Shown: in pieces, positions 49,568-59,971 of the stretch
Layout of the letters: every line of letters starts with the position of its first letter
Position numbering within the stretch: position 1 is the stretch's first letter
Assembly: GCF_002910915.1 (NCBI RefSeq)
Contig: NZ_NEUF01000039.1
Span: forward strand, 27,218-91,217
Length of the DNA stretch: 64,000 nucleotides
Direction: 5' to 3'
From: Streptomyces sp. SM10
GTDB lineage: Bacteria; Actinomycetota; Actinomycetes; Streptomycetales; Streptomycetaceae
Translations under genes and position numbers: made by a program
Notes under the pieces: model-generated
Told to the model about the DNA's origin: nothing
What the model saw: only the letters and a program-made list of their open reading frames with translations
Databases searched by the model: none

Positions 49568-50458
49568 GTGATCGAAGCCCGTCATCTCCGTGTCCTGCGC
49601 GCCGTGGCCACCACCGGCTCGTTCTCCGCCGCCGCGCGTCAGCTGGGCTGTACCCAGCCTGCCGTCAGCCAGCAGATGAAGGCCCTGGAGGGGTCCGCGG
49701 GCACTCCGCTGCTGATCCGTACGGGGCGCGAGACGCGCCTCACCCAGGCGGGTGAGGCGCTGGTCCGCCACGCGTCCGGCATCCTCGCGGGGCTGACAGC
49801 CGCAGAGGAGGAGGTCGCCGCGATCGCCGGGCTCAGGGCCGGCCGGGTCCGGCTCGTGTCCTTCCCGAGCGGGAGCTCCTCGCTGGTCCCCGGCGCTCTC
49901 GCCGCCCTGCGCGCCGAGCACCCGGGCACCCGGGTCTCCCTCGTCGAGGCCGAGCCGCCGCGCTCGGTGGAGATGCTGCGCGACGGCGACTGCGACATCG
50001 CCCTGGCCTTCCGCTACGGGGTCACCGGCGGCGAATGGGACGACCTGGTCGTGCGCCCGCTGCTGCGGGACCGGCTGATCGGCCTGGTCCCCGAGGGGCA
50101 CCGGCTGGCGGGCTCGGACGCGGTGGGCATCGGTGAGCTGGCCGACGAGTCGTGGATCGCGGGCTGCCCCCGCTGCCGGCTGCAGCTGGTGGAGGTCTGC
50201 GAGGCCGCTGGTTTCACCCCCCGGATCGACTTCGCCACGGACGACTACCCGGCGGTGATCGGCCTCGTGGGGGCGGGGCTCGGCGTCGCCGTCCTGCCCG
50301 AGCTGGCCCTCGAGTCCGTGCGCCCCAAGGGTGCACGGACGGTGACGGTGGAGCCGGCCGTTGAGCGGGAGATCGTCGCGCTCACCCTGCCCGACCTCGC
50401 ACGGGTGCCGACGGTGGCGGCGACCCTGGACCAGCTCTCCCTGGCAGCCGCGCGCTGA
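49568..50458 (+). CDS. LysR family transcriptional regulator
   Basis: 296 residues from GTG 49568. N-terminal HTH: IEARHLRVLRAVATTGSFSA then LGCTQPAVSQQMKALEGSAG. The effector domain contains LVSFPSGSSSLVPGALAALR and GLGVAVLPELALESV. Two similar half-elements, AGCCGCTCATGA (49516-49527) and AGCCGCTTATGT, lie in the shared upstream region and are good candidates for its binding sites, suggesting control of the divergent MOSC gene and itself. Confidence 0.92.
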   Translation: MIEARHLRVLRAVATTGSFSAAARQLGCTQPAVSQQMKALEGSAGTPLLIRTGRETRLTQAGEALVRHASGILAGLTAAEEEVAAIAGLRAGRVRLVSFPSGSSSLVPGALAALRAEHPGTRVSLVEAEPPRSVEMLRDGDCDIALAFRYGVTGGEWDDLVVRPLLRDRLIGLVPEGHRLAGSDAVGIGELADESWIAGCPRCRLQLVEVCEAAGFTPRIDFATDDYPAVIGLVGAGLGVAVLPELALESVRPKGARTVTVEPAVEREIVALTLPDLARVPTVAATLDQLSLAAAR

Positions 50459-50472
50459 ACGGTGCGCGGGGT

Positions 50473-50525
50473 CGAGCGGCCCGCGCTCCGGACGGTCCGT
50501 GTGCCGAGCGGCCCGCGCTCCGGAC
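50473..50525. repeat. 21-bp direct repeat between LysR and whiD
   Basis: The 21-bp unit at 50473-50493 recurs exactly at 50505-50525, 32 bp apart. The unit is GC-rich (core GAGCGGCCCGCGCTCC). Lies in the 248-bp gap between the convergent LysR and whiD genes. No clear function; could be a duplication or part of a terminator structure. Confidence 0.6.
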
Positions 50526-50706
50526 CCTGACCGCCGGCTCGACCACGCACGGCCCGGACACCGACGGACGGCCGGACTCCGGGCAGCCCGGATCCCGCGC
50601 GGCCGCGCGTCGTGCGGCCCGGCCCACGGCCCCTGGGCGTGAGGTCCGAGAGCGGGCGTGCCCGCTACGAAAAAACGTTTCTGCGTTCGGCGGGTCGAGC
50701 CGGCCC

Positions 50707-51036
50707 TCAGGTGTGGCCTGCCTCCGGGGCCGGTCCCGAGTGGGCGGAGATCAGGCGGTTGCGCGCCCGGCCCATGAGCTCCTCGCGCTCGTCCTCGGTC
50801 AGGCCGCCCCACACGCCGTAGGGCTCCCGTACGGCGAGTGCGTGGGCCGCGCACTCGGCGCGTACCGGGCAGCGCATGCAGACCTCCTTCGCCGAGGCCT
50901 CACGGGCACTCCTGGCTGCGCCGCGTTCTCCTTCGGGGTGGAAGAACAGCGAACTGTCGACCCCGCGGCAGGCGGCCAGCAGCTGCCAGTCCCACAGGTC
51001 CGCGTTGGGTCCGGGAAGGCGGGAGAAATCTGCCAT
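50707..51036 (-). CDS. whiD: WhiB-family sporulation regulator WhiD
   Basis: 109 residues starting MADFSRLPGPNADLWDWQLL. Four cysteines at C23, C53, C56 and C62 (CRGVD and EVCMRCPVRAEC) bind a 4Fe-4S cluster, and the C-terminal GVWGGLTEDEREELMGRARN is the conserved turn and basic tail that contacts the sigma factor or DNA. WhiD is required for late sporulation in Streptomyces. Located next to bldM, guaB and a sigma factor gene as in S. coelicolor. Confidence 0.95.
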   Translation of the reverse strand: MADFSRLPGPNADLWDWQLLAACRGVDSSLFFHPEGERGAARSAREASAKEVCMRCPVRAECAAHALAVREPYGVWGGLTEDEREELMGRARNRLISAHSGPAPEAGHT

Positions 51037-51127
51037 TGCGTGTCCCCTCGAAACCTTGCTGGTTCGGAAACGGCGTCCTCGACCGTTGGCGCTCGTCCGT
51101 CGTCGTTGATGACCGGAGTCCCGACCG

Positions 51128-51152
51128 TACATCTACGGTGTTAGTAGATGTA
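51128..51152. promoter_or_regulatory. 25-bp perfect palindrome in the whiD-bldM intergenic region
   Basis: TACATCTAC-GGTGTTA-GTAGATGTA, two 9-bp arms around a 7-bp spacer, 92-116 bp upstream of whiD. It lies in a low-GC island among high-GC flanks. No matching known regulator box was recognised, so an unidentified repressor or activator site is the best reading. Confidence 0.6.
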
Positions 51153-51318
51153 AATATGACTGATTGCGAATCTAGCCATAGACGCCAGCAAAAGGGAAGA
51201 AATCCCGCTAAATGGGGCAAGCTGTCGGGTGAGGGATCGGTTGAGGGGCGAATGATCCCGTGTCGCTCTCCTCCGTGTGCGGGCCCTCACTTAGAGTGCC
51301 GAACCGGAAGCTTTGGCC

Positions 51319-51346
51319 CGTAACTCTTTCGAGTGACCGTCGTTGA
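51319..51346 (+). promoter_or_regulatory. Sigma-BldN-type promoter upstream of bldM
   Basis: CGTAAC (51319-51324), 16-bp spacer, CGTTGA (51341-51346). This matches the consensus described for sigma-BldN. bldM is known to be transcribed by sigma-BldN in Streptomyces, and the site is about 125 bp upstream of its ATG. Confidence 0.75.
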
Positions 51347-51469
51347 TGGGGGAGAGGCGGTTGACGGAGAACGAGCTCGGGCAGATGTCCGAGGGGGTCA
51401 ACCGCACAGGTGACGACTTGTATCAGCCTGGAGGCTCAAGGTGACGCGCATCAGCTGCGGAGGACGGTC

Positions 51470-52081
51470 ATGACATCCGTCCTCGTCTGCGACGACTCCC
51501 CGCTTGCCCGAGAAGCGCTCCGCCGGGCGGTTGCGACCGTTCCCGGGGTCGAGCGTGTGACCACGGCGGCCAACGGCGAGGAAGTCCTCCGCCGCTGGGG
51601 GGCCGACCGTTCGGATTTGATTCTGATGGACGTACGCATGCCCGGTCTGGGGGGTGTGGAGACGGTCAGGCGGCTGCTCTCGGCGGACCCCGGGGCCCGG
51701 ATCATCATGCTGACCGTCGCCGAGGATCTGGACGGCGTCGCGCTCGCGGTGGCCGCCGGTGCCCGCGGATATCTGCACAAGGACGCCTCGCGTGCCGAGC
51801 TGCGGGCGACCGTGACCCAGGCGCTGGCCGACCCGACGTGGCGGCTCGCCCCGCGCCGGCTGCGGTCCGCCGAGATGGGTGCGGCGCCGACGCTCACCGC
51901 GAGGGAGATCCAGGTGCTCGAAGGCATGAGCCACGGCCGCTCCAACGCGGAGATCGGACGTGAGCTCTTCCTCTCCGAGGACACGGTGAAGACGCACGCG
52001 AGGCGTCTGTTCAAGAAGCTGGGAGCCTCGGACCGTGCGCACGCCGTCGCGCTCGGATTCCGCTGGGGCCTGGTCCGCTGA
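51470..52081 (+). CDS. bldM: Developmental response regulator BldM
   Basis: 203 residues. Receiver domain with acidic pair D8-D9 (CDDSPLARE), D54 (LILMDVRMPG), and K104 (GYLHKDASRA), followed by a LuxR-type HTH: TAREIQVLEGMSHGRSNAEI and LSEDTVKTHARRLFKKLGAS. BldM is an orphan-type regulator of aerial growth and sporulation, working as a homodimer or with WhiI. Start ATG 51470 has GGAGGAC five bases upstream. Confidence 0.96.
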   Translation: MTSVLVCDDSPLAREALRRAVATVPGVERVTTAANGEEVLRRWGADRSDLILMDVRMPGLGGVETVRRLLSADPGARIIMLTVAEDLDGVALAVAAGARGYLHKDASRAELRATVTQALADPTWRLAPRRLRSAEMGAAPTLTAREIQVLEGMSHGRSNAEIGRELFLSEDTVKTHARRLFKKLGASDRAHAVALGFRWGLVR

Positions 52082-52483
52082 CGGGGCGGCGCGCCCGGTA
52101 GCCGTGCGATCCCGTCCGCACGCCGGCGGACGGGGCGACGGTGGTGGCGGACCTGCGGCCGGGCCCTCCCTCACCAGCGCCATGTGACGCTTTCCGGCCG
52201 ATGCCGCATCCTTGGGGGTGTGGAGTTCCTCGGGGAACATTCGGTCGAGCGGAAGGGGAGGGCGCAGGACATGACATCCGGCGCACCCGCTCAGAACGCT
52301 GGAGCACTTGCTCACGACACCGACGACGTACGACCCGAAGCCCGTGCCGGCCGCCCCGGAGCGGCCGTCGCCCGTACCGGCGCGCCGGCGGACGACGGCT
52401 CGGTGCGCCGTGCTGATAACGCTTCGGTGCACAACTCGGGACGCGATGCCTCGGATCGGACGGGGCCGGGGCACCATGGTCCG

Positions 52484-53059
52484 ATGCGTGAGGACGGGAC
52501 GACGGTGATCGGTGCTCTGGTGCACCGTGCGGTCGACGGTGACGCGCAGGCCACCCACGACCTGCTCGCCCACGTGCACCCCCTCGCTCTGCGCTACTGC
52601 AGGTCCCGGCTGAGCCGGCTGCCCGGTGATGCCCGTCACTTCGTGGAGGACCTCGCGCAGGAGGTCTGCGTCGCGGTGCTGATGGCGCTCCCGCGGTACA
52701 AGGACACCGGCAGGCCCTTCGAGGCGTTCGTCTTCGCCATCGCGGGCCACAAGGTCGCCGACCTCCAGCGGGCCGCGATGCGGCACCCCGGTTCGACGGC
52801 CGTGCCCTCCGACGAGATGCCGGAGCGGCCCGACGACTCGCTCGGCCCCGAGGAGCGCGCCCTGCTCAGCAGTGACGCGGCCTGGGCCAAGAAGCTCCTG
52901 GCCAACCTTCCGGAGAACCAGCGCGAGCTGCTGGTCCTGCGGGTCGCGGTCGGGCTGACCGCCGAGGAGACCGGGCAGATGCTCGGAATGTCCCCCGGCG
53001 CGGTCCGGGTCGCCCAGCACCGTGCGCTGAGCAGGCTGCGCGCCCTCGCGGGTCAGTAG
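52484..53059 (+). CDS. sigD: SigD-like ECF-type sigma factor
   Basis: 191 residues from ATG 52484. Region 2: [20 protein letters not shown] and [20 protein letters not shown]. Region 4: [20 protein letters not shown] and [23 protein letters not shown] 52271 with a good ribosome site would add 71 codons of low-complexity sequence, but its third positions look non-coding. Position between bldM and guaB matches sigD in S. coelicolor and the guaB2-sigD order in Mycobacterium. The symbol rests on that synteny. Confidence 0.85.
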   Translation: MREDGTTVIGALVHRAVDGDAQATHDLLAHVHPLALRYCRSRLSRLPGDARHFVEDLAQEVCVAVLMALPRYKDTGRPFEAFVFAIAGHKVADLQRAAMRHPGSTAVPSDEMPERPDDSLGPEERALLSSDAAWAKKLLANLPENQRELLVLRVAVGLTAEETGQMLGMSPGAVRVAQHRALSRLRALAGQ

Positions 53060-53153
53060 GGACCCCTTCCAAAGGCTCCCGCCGATGTGGAGGAAGCCAC
53101 GGAACCGCCAGGTGATCTTGATCGTGGAATGAGACACCCCGCGAGGCCGTTAG

Positions 53154-54698
<1,545 letters not shown>

Positions 54699-54711
54699 GG
54701 CATCAGCGCAG

Positions 54712-54748
54712 GTGAGGGGCGGACCGGGTTCCCCGGACCGCCCCTCAC
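54712..54748 (+). terminator. Terminator between guaB and guaB3
   Basis: Inverted repeat GTGAGGGGCGGACCGGG and CCCGGACCGCCCCTCAC (54712-54748, one mismatch) with a short loop. Separates the two IMPDH-family genes, so guaB3 probably has its own promoter in the next 50 bp. Confidence 0.75.
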
Positions 54749-54802
54749 GCGTGCGTCGGGGATACTGGTCAGCGCAGACGTAGAGGGAAAGGCCACACCA
54801 TC

Positions 54803-55927
54803 GTGACTGAGATCGAGATCGGGCGCGGCAAGCGCGGCCGCAGGGCATACGCGTTCGACGACATCGCTGTCGTACCGAGCCGGCGTACCCGTGACCCGAA
54901 GGAGGTCTCGATCGCCTGGCAGATCGATGCCTACCGCTTCGAGCTGCCCTTCCTGGCCGCGCCGATGGACTCGGTGGTCTCTCCGCAGACCGCCATCCGC
55001 ATCGGTGAGCTGGGCGGCCTCGGCGTCCTCAACCTCGAGGGGCTGTGGACGCGGCACGCCGACCCGCAGGCGCTCCTCGACGAGATCGCCGAGATGCCCC
55101 TCGAGGACGCCACCCCGCGGCTCCAGGAGATCTACTCCGCCCCCATCCAGGAGGAGCTGATCGGGCAGCGCATCAAGGAGGTGCGCGACTCCGGTGTCGT
55201 CACCGCCGCCGCGCTGTCGCCGCAGCGCACCGCGCAGTTCTCCAAGGCCGTCGTCGACGCGGGCGTGGACATCTTCGTCATCCGCGGTACGACGGTCTCC
55301 GCCGAGCACGTCTCCGGCGCGGCCGAGCCGCTCAACCTGAAGCAGTTCATCTACGAGCTGGACGTCCCGGTCATCGTCGGCGGCTGCGCCACGTACACCG
55401 CGGCCCTGCACCTGATGCGCACCGGCGCGGCGGGTGTCCTCGTCGGCTTCGGCGGTGGCGCCGCGCACACCACGCGCAACGTCTTCGGCATCCAGGTCCC
55501 GATGGCGACCGCCGTCGCCGACGTGGCCGGTGCACGCCGCGACTACATGGACGAGTCCGGCGGCCGGTACGTGCACGTCATCGCCGACGGGGGCGTCGGC
55601 TGGTCCGGCGACCTGCCCAAGGCCATCGCCTGCGGCGCGGACGCCGTGATGATGGGCTCGCCGCTCGCCCGCGCGACGGACGCGCCCGGCCGTGGCCGGC
55701 ACTGGGGCATGGAGGCCGTCCACGAGGACGTGCCGCGCGGCAAGCTGGTCGACCTCGGCTCCGTCGGGACGACCGAGGAGGTCCTGACCGGACCCTCGCA
55801 CAGCCCCGACGGCTCGATGAACATCTTCGGCGCGCTGCGCCGCGCGATGGCCACCACGGGCTACAGCGACCTCAAGGAGTTCCAGCGCGTCGAGGTGACG
55901 GTGGCGGACTCGCAGCACCGCCGCTGA
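54803..55927 (+). CDS. guaB3: GuaB3-family IMPDH-related protein
   Basis: 374 residues, no CBS domains. The IMPDH/GMPR barrel is complete: PFLAAPMDSVVSPQTAIRIG, GVLVGFGGGAAHTTRNVFG, DGGVGWSGDLPKAIACGADA. The catalytic Cys position of IMPDH and GMP reductase holds H222 in this protein (GGGAAHTTR instead of GPGSICTTR). GuaB3 proteins are reported to function in GMP recycling in some bacteria, but the loss of the Cys leaves its reaction here uncertain. GTG start at 54803. Confidence 0.88.
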   Translation: MTEIEIGRGKRGRRAYAFDDIAVVPSRRTRDPKEVSIAWQIDAYRFELPFLAAPMDSVVSPQTAIRIGELGGLGVLNLEGLWTRHADPQALLDEIAEMPLEDATPRLQEIYSAPIQEELIGQRIKEVRDSGVVTAAALSPQRTAQFSKAVVDAGVDIFVIRGTTVSAEHVSGAAEPLNLKQFIYELDVPVIVGGCATYTAALHLMRTGAAGVLVGFGGGAAHTTRNVFGIQVPMATAVADVAGARRDYMDESGGRYVHVIADGGVGWSGDLPKAIACGADAVMMGSPLARATDAPGRGRHWGMEAVHEDVPRGKLVDLGSVGTTEEVLTGPSHSPDGSMNIFGALRRAMATTGYSDLKEFQRVEVTVADSQHRR

Positions 55928-55930
55928 TCC

Positions 55931-55987
55931 GACGTCGCACAAGGGGGCCCGACCGCGCCTGCGGTCCGGGCCCCCTTGTGCGACGTC
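55931..55987. terminator. Strong bidirectional terminator after guaB3
   Basis: Long inverted repeat (GACGTCGCACAAGGGGGCCC and its complement, with one unpaired base) giving a stem of about 25 bp and a 4-nt loop. Positioned between guaB3 and a convergent gene, so it likely ends both transcripts. Confidence 0.85.
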
Positions 55988-56007
55988 CTGCTGCTGAGCC
56001 GACGGCC

Positions 56008-56619
56008 TTAGCCGGCGGCCTTCTTGGCGGCCGAGAAGGCGGCTGCCGCGGCGATCGCGAAGAAGAGGATGCTGATCACGTTGGTGTCGGCCTTCCAGGC
56101 CTCGTTCAGCACGCTGAAGTGCTCGAAGAACACCTCGGAGACCGTGACCGGGGCGACCTTGGTGGCGATGATCGCCTCGCCGAGCAGCTGACCCCCGTAG
56201 ACGCCGATCAGGGCGAGAACCGCACCGATGACCGGCAGCACGGGGTTGCGGCCACCGACCTTGCCTGCTGCGAAACCGACGAGGAAGCCGACACCGACCG
56301 CCGCGTAACCGATCTGGTGCTCGGTGGCGCCGATGATCCCGCCGTAGACGCCGGCAGCGACAAGGGTGGCGACGACGGCGGCGAGCAGGCCGAGGCCCAT
56401 GGTGTCGCGCGCCGGCGGGGCGGGCGAGAACGGGGCACCGCCACCGAACTGGCCGGGCTGCTGGCCCGCGAACGGGTTGCCGCCCGTCTGCGCGCCCGGG
56501 TGCGGCGCGTAGGGGGCGCCGGCCGGGGGCTGCTGCGCCGCGTAGGGGTTGCCGTCGGTCGGCTGACCGCCGCCGTAGGGCTGCTGCGGTGGGTTCGGCG
56601 GCTGCACGGGCTGGCTCAT
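56008..56619 (-). CDS. Uncharacterised membrane protein with Pro/Gly/Gln-rich N-terminus
   Basis: 203 residues from ATG 56619. The first 80 residues are a disordered Pro-Tyr-Gly-Gln-rich segment (PPNPPQQPYGGGQP). Four membrane-spanning segments follow (for example MGLGLLAAVVATLVAAGVYG and AGKVGG...VLPVIGAVLALIGVYG). Similar tails are frequent in Streptomyces membrane proteins; function unknown. Confidence 0.75.
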   Translation of the reverse strand: MSQPVQPPNPPQQPYGGGQPTDGNPYAAQQPPAGAPYAPHPGAQTGGNPFAGQQPGQFGGGAPFSPAPPARDTMGLGLLAAVVATLVAAGVYGGIIGATEHQIGYAAVGVGFLVGFAAGKVGGRNPVLPVIGAVLALIGVYGGQLLGEAIIATKVAPVTVSEVFFEHFSVLNEAWKADTNVISILFFAIAAAAAFSAAKKAAG

Positions 56620-56733
56620 ACGGGTTCCCCCCTGGGAAGCGGTGCGCACGAATGTGCGAGAAGTGACGCCGCAGGCTAGCAGCCCGTGCCGACACCGCCC
56701 ACCGGAATCCCTGCGGCCCCGCCCCGGTGCAGG

Positions 56734-57996
56734 TCAGAGGCGATGGGCGGCCCCTGCCGGAGTGGCTCCCCGGGTGTCCAGGAGGAGCTGGGCCTTCACC
56801 GCGAGCCCCTGGAGGTCGTACGTGCGGTGATGCTGGAGCAGCACCGTCAGATCGGCCCCGGCGGCGGCCTCGTAGAGCGAATCGGCGCGCGGCACGGGCT
56901 GGTCGCGCACCCGCCAGTCCAGGACGAGCGGGTCGTGGTAGCCGATCTGCGCACCCATGTCCATCAGCCGGGACGCGATCTCGCGGGCGGGCGAGGCCTC
57001 CTGGTCGGCGAGGTCCGGCTTGTAGGTGACGCCGAGCAGCAGGACCCGGGCGCCGCGGACGGACTTCCCGTGCTCGTTCAGCAGGGTCGCGCAGCGCTGG
57101 ATCACATAGCTCGGCATCCGGTCGTTGATCTCCTTGGCCAGCGAGACCATGCGCAACGGGTGGCCGGGCGTGCGGCTGTTGTACGGGAAGTACCCGGGAT
57201 CCACCGGGGCGCCGTGGCCGCCGACGCCGGGGCCGGGGCGGAACGCCTCGAAGCCGAACGGCTTGGTCTCGGCACACCTGATGACGTCCCAGAGGTCGAC
57301 ACCGAGGTCGTGGCAGAGCACCGCCATCTCGTTGACCAGGGCGATGTTGACGTGCCGGAAGTTGGTCTCCAGGACCTTCGTCATCTCCGCCTCGCGCGTT
57401 CCGCGGGCCCGGACGACCTTGTCGGTGAGCCGCCCGTAGAAGGCGGCGGCCGACTCGGTGCAGGCGGGGGTGAGGCCCCCGATGACCTTCGGTGTGTTGG
57501 CGAAGACGTGGGTGCGGTTCCCGGGGTCCAGCCGGCCGGGGGAGTGCGCGAGGTGGAAGTCGCGTCCGGCGCGGAGCCCGGAGCCCTCCTCCAGCAGGGG
57601 GCGCACGATGTTCTCGGTGGTGCCGGGAGGCACGGCGGATTCCACGAGAACGGTGGTGTGCGGCCGCAGTCGGGCCGCGAGCGCCCGGGCCGCGTCGGTC
57701 ACGGCGCGGAGGTCGAGGGTGCGGTCCGGGCCGAGGGGGGTGGGGGCGCAGATCGCGGCGGTGCGGACCCGGCCCAGCTCCGCCGGGTCGGCGGTGGGCC
57801 GGAAGCCGCCCGAGACCATCCTGCGGACGTCCGAGGCGCTGAGGGATCCCTCGACCGGAGTACGGCCCGCGGAGAGTTCGGCGAAGGGGCGTGGGTCGGT
57901 GTCGTAGCCGACGGTGTGGATTCCCACGCCGACGGCTGCTTGGGCGAGGGGCAGGCCGAGGTGACCGAGTCCGATGACGGCGAGGTCTGCGGGCAT
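56734..57996 (-). CDS. Nucleotide-sugar dehydrogenase family protein lacking the catalytic Cys
   Basis: 420 residues of the UDP-glucose/GDP-mannose dehydrogenase family (WecC/WbpA branch). N-terminal Rossmann motif VIGLGHLGLPLAQAAVGVG, middle FANTPKVIGGLTP, and C-terminal LLLGVTYKPDLADQEASPAR are typical. The catalytic-cysteine motif GPGxGGHC reads GPGVGGHG (G262) and the SPE motif reads HSPGRLDPGN (G154). Both are key positions, so oxidation of a sugar nucleotide is doubtful. It may bind a nucleotide sugar without catalysis, or do something different. Confidence 0.82.
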   Translation of the reverse strand: MPADLAVIGLGHLGLPLAQAAVGVGIHTVGYDTDPRPFAELSAGRTPVEGSLSASDVRRMVSGGFRPTADPAELGRVRTAAICAPTPLGPDRTLDLRAVTDAARALAARLRPHTTVLVESAVPPGTTENIVRPLLEEGSGLRAGRDFHLAHSPGRLDPGNRTHVFANTPKVIGGLTPACTESAAAFYGRLTDKVVRARGTREAEMTKVLETNFRHVNIALVNEMAVLCHDLGVDLWDVIRCAETKPFGFEAFRPGPGVGGHGAPVDPGYFPYNSRTPGHPLRMVSLAKEINDRMPSYVIQRCATLLNEHGKSVRGARVLLLGVTYKPDLADQEASPAREIASRLMDMGAQIGYHDPLVLDWRVRDQPVPRADSLYEAAAGADLTVLLQHHRTYDLQGLAVKAQLLLDTRGATPAGAAHRL

Positions 57997-58249
57997 GTGG
58001 GCCGTCCTTCCCTAAGGCCAAGAGGCAGAACGCGCAACCGCTGTGGACAGCGCAATGTCAGACTAGGCGTAAATATGACCTATATGTCGCATTCTGTGGC
58101 TCGTGTGAGGCGGGTGTTGTCCACAGGCGGTGGCTGAAGTCGGTGACCGCGGACAGAATCGAGTGGTGGGCACGGGCGCCCGGCCTTCCGGCCGGTCCCC
58201 GCTCCCGTGCCGTACCACCCCGATGCACCGGGACTACCGGGAGGCAGCA

Positions 58250-59956
58250 GTGAGGACAGCGACACTGGGACCCGCGGAGCGCGCCGAGGCGCTGACCGCG
58301 ATGGCCGAGCGCGAACTGGACGTGCTGGTCGTGGGGGCGGGCGTGGTCGGCGCCGGGACCGCGCTGGACGCGGTCACCAGAGGACTCTCGACCGGACTGG
58401 TCGAGGCGCGCGACTGGGCGTCCGGGACCTCCAGCCGGTCCAGCAAGCTGGTCCACGGCGGGCTGCGCTATCTGGAGATGCTGGACTTCGCCCTCGTACG
58501 GGAGGCGCTCAAGGAGCGCGGGCTGCTGCTGGAGCGGCTCGCGCCGCACCTGGTGAAGCCCGTCCCCTTCCTCTACCCGTTGCAGCACAAGGGCTGGGAG
58601 CGGCTGTACGCCGGCTCGGGCGTCGCGCTCTACGACGCGATGTCCGTCTCCTCCGGCCACGGCCGCGGGCTGCCCGTGCACCGGCACCTCTCCCGCCGCC
58701 ACGCCCTGCGGGTCGCCCCCGCCCTGAAGAAGGACGCCCTCGTCGGCGCCCTGCAGTACTACGACGCCCAGATGGACGACGCGCGCTACGTGGCGACCCT
58801 GGTGCGCACGGCCGCGGGGTACGGCGCACAGGTGGCGAACCGGGCGCGGGTCACCGGATTCCTGCGGGAGGGCGAGCGCGTCGTCGGCGCGCGCGTGCAG
58901 GACGTCGAGGACGGCGGGGAGTACGAGGTCAGGGCCAAGCAGGTGGTCAACGCGACCGGGGTGTGGACGGACGACACCCAGGCCCTGATCGGCGAGCGTG
59001 GGCAGTTCCACGTCCGGGCGTCGAAGGGGATCCACCTCGTCGTGCCGAAGGACCGCATCCACTCCTCGACCGGGCTCATCCTGCGGACCGAGAAGTCGGT
59101 GCTCTTCGTGATCCCGTGGGGGCGGCACTGGATCATCGGCACGACCGACACCGACTGGGATCTGGACAAGGCGCATCCGGCGGCCTCCAGCGCCGACATC
59201 GACTATCTGCTCGAACACGTCAACTCGGTCCTGAACACCCCGCTCGGCAGGGACGACGTCGAGGGTGTCTACGCCGGGCTGAGGCCGTTGCTGGCCGGCG
59301 AGTCGGACGCCACGAGCAAGCTCTCGCGCGAGCACACGGTGGCCCACCCGGCTCCCGGGCTCGTCGTGGTGGCGGGCGGCAAGTACACGACGTACCGGGT
59401 GATGGCGAAGGACGCCGTCGACGAGGCGGTCCACGCGCTGGACCAGCGGGTGGCGGAGTGCGTCACGGAGGAAGTCCCGCTGTTGGGCGCCGAGGGCTAC
59501 CGCGCCCTGTGGAACGCCCGCGCCAGGATCGCCGGACGCACCGGGCTGCACGTCGTCCGGGTGGAGCACCTGCTCAACCGCTACGGCTCGATGGCGGAGG
59601 AGCTCCTGGACCTCGTGGCGGCCGACGCGTCGCTGGGCGAGCCGCTGGCCGGCGCCGAGGACTACCTCCGGGCCGAAGTCGTCTACGCCGCCTCGCACGA
59701 GGGCGCCCGGCACCTCGACGACGTCCTGACGCGGCGCACCCGGATCTCCATCGAGACCTTCGACCGGGGCACCCGGTGCGCGCGCGAGTGCGCGGACCTG
59801 ATGGCGCCGGTCCTCGGCTGGGACACGGACCAGGTCGAAAGGGAGGTGGAGCACTACCGCAAGCGCGTGGAGGCGGAGCGGGAGTCCCAGCGCCAGCCCG
59901 ACGACCTGACCGCGGACGCGGCGCGGCTGGGGGCGCCGGACATCGTGCCGCTCTGA
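58250..59956 (+). CDS. glpD: Aerobic glycerol-3-phosphate dehydrogenase
   Basis: 568 residues from GTG 58250 with GGGAGG upstream. FAD-binding VLVVGAGVVGAGTALDAVTR, SSRSSKLVHGGLRYLEM, RASKGIHLVVPKDRIHSSTG and GTTDTDWDLD are typical. Oxidises sn-glycerol-3-phosphate to dihydroxyacetone phosphate at the membrane. C-terminal domain ends LGAPDIVPL. Divergent from the nucleotide-sugar dehydrogenase; the region between the two starts has AT-rich sites that may hold promoters. Confidence 0.95.
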   Translation: MRTATLGPAERAEALTAMAERELDVLVVGAGVVGAGTALDAVTRGLSTGLVEARDWASGTSSRSSKLVHGGLRYLEMLDFALVREALKERGLLLERLAPHLVKPVPFLYPLQHKGWERLYAGSGVALYDAMSVSSGHGRGLPVHRHLSRRHALRVAPALKKDALVGALQYYDAQMDDARYVATLVRTAAGYGAQVANRARVTGFLREGERVVGARVQDVEDGGEYEVRAKQVVNATGVWTDDTQALIGERGQFHVRASKGIHLVVPKDRIHSSTGLILRTEKSVLFVIPWGRHWIIGTTDTDWDLDKAHPAASSADIDYLLEHVNSVLNTPLGRDDVEGVYAGLRPLLAGESDATSKLSREHTVAHPAPGLVVVAGGKYTTYRVMAKDAVDEAVHALDQRVAECVTEEVPLLGAEGYRALWNARARIAGRTGLHVVRVEHLLNRYGSMAEELLDLVAADASLGEPLAGAEDYLRAEVVYAASHEGARHLDDVLTRRTRISIETFDRGTRCARECADLMAPVLGWDTDQVEREVEHYRKRVEAERESQRQPDDLTADAARLGAPDIVPL

Positions 59957-59971
59957 GCCCTCCAGGCTCCC

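Noticed and set aside
52271..52483. Longer start for the sigma factor gene at ATG 52271
   Set aside because: A good ribosome site is present, but the extra 71 codons have low third-position GC and low-complexity sequence, and region 2 begins soon after ATG 52484. It remains an alternative.
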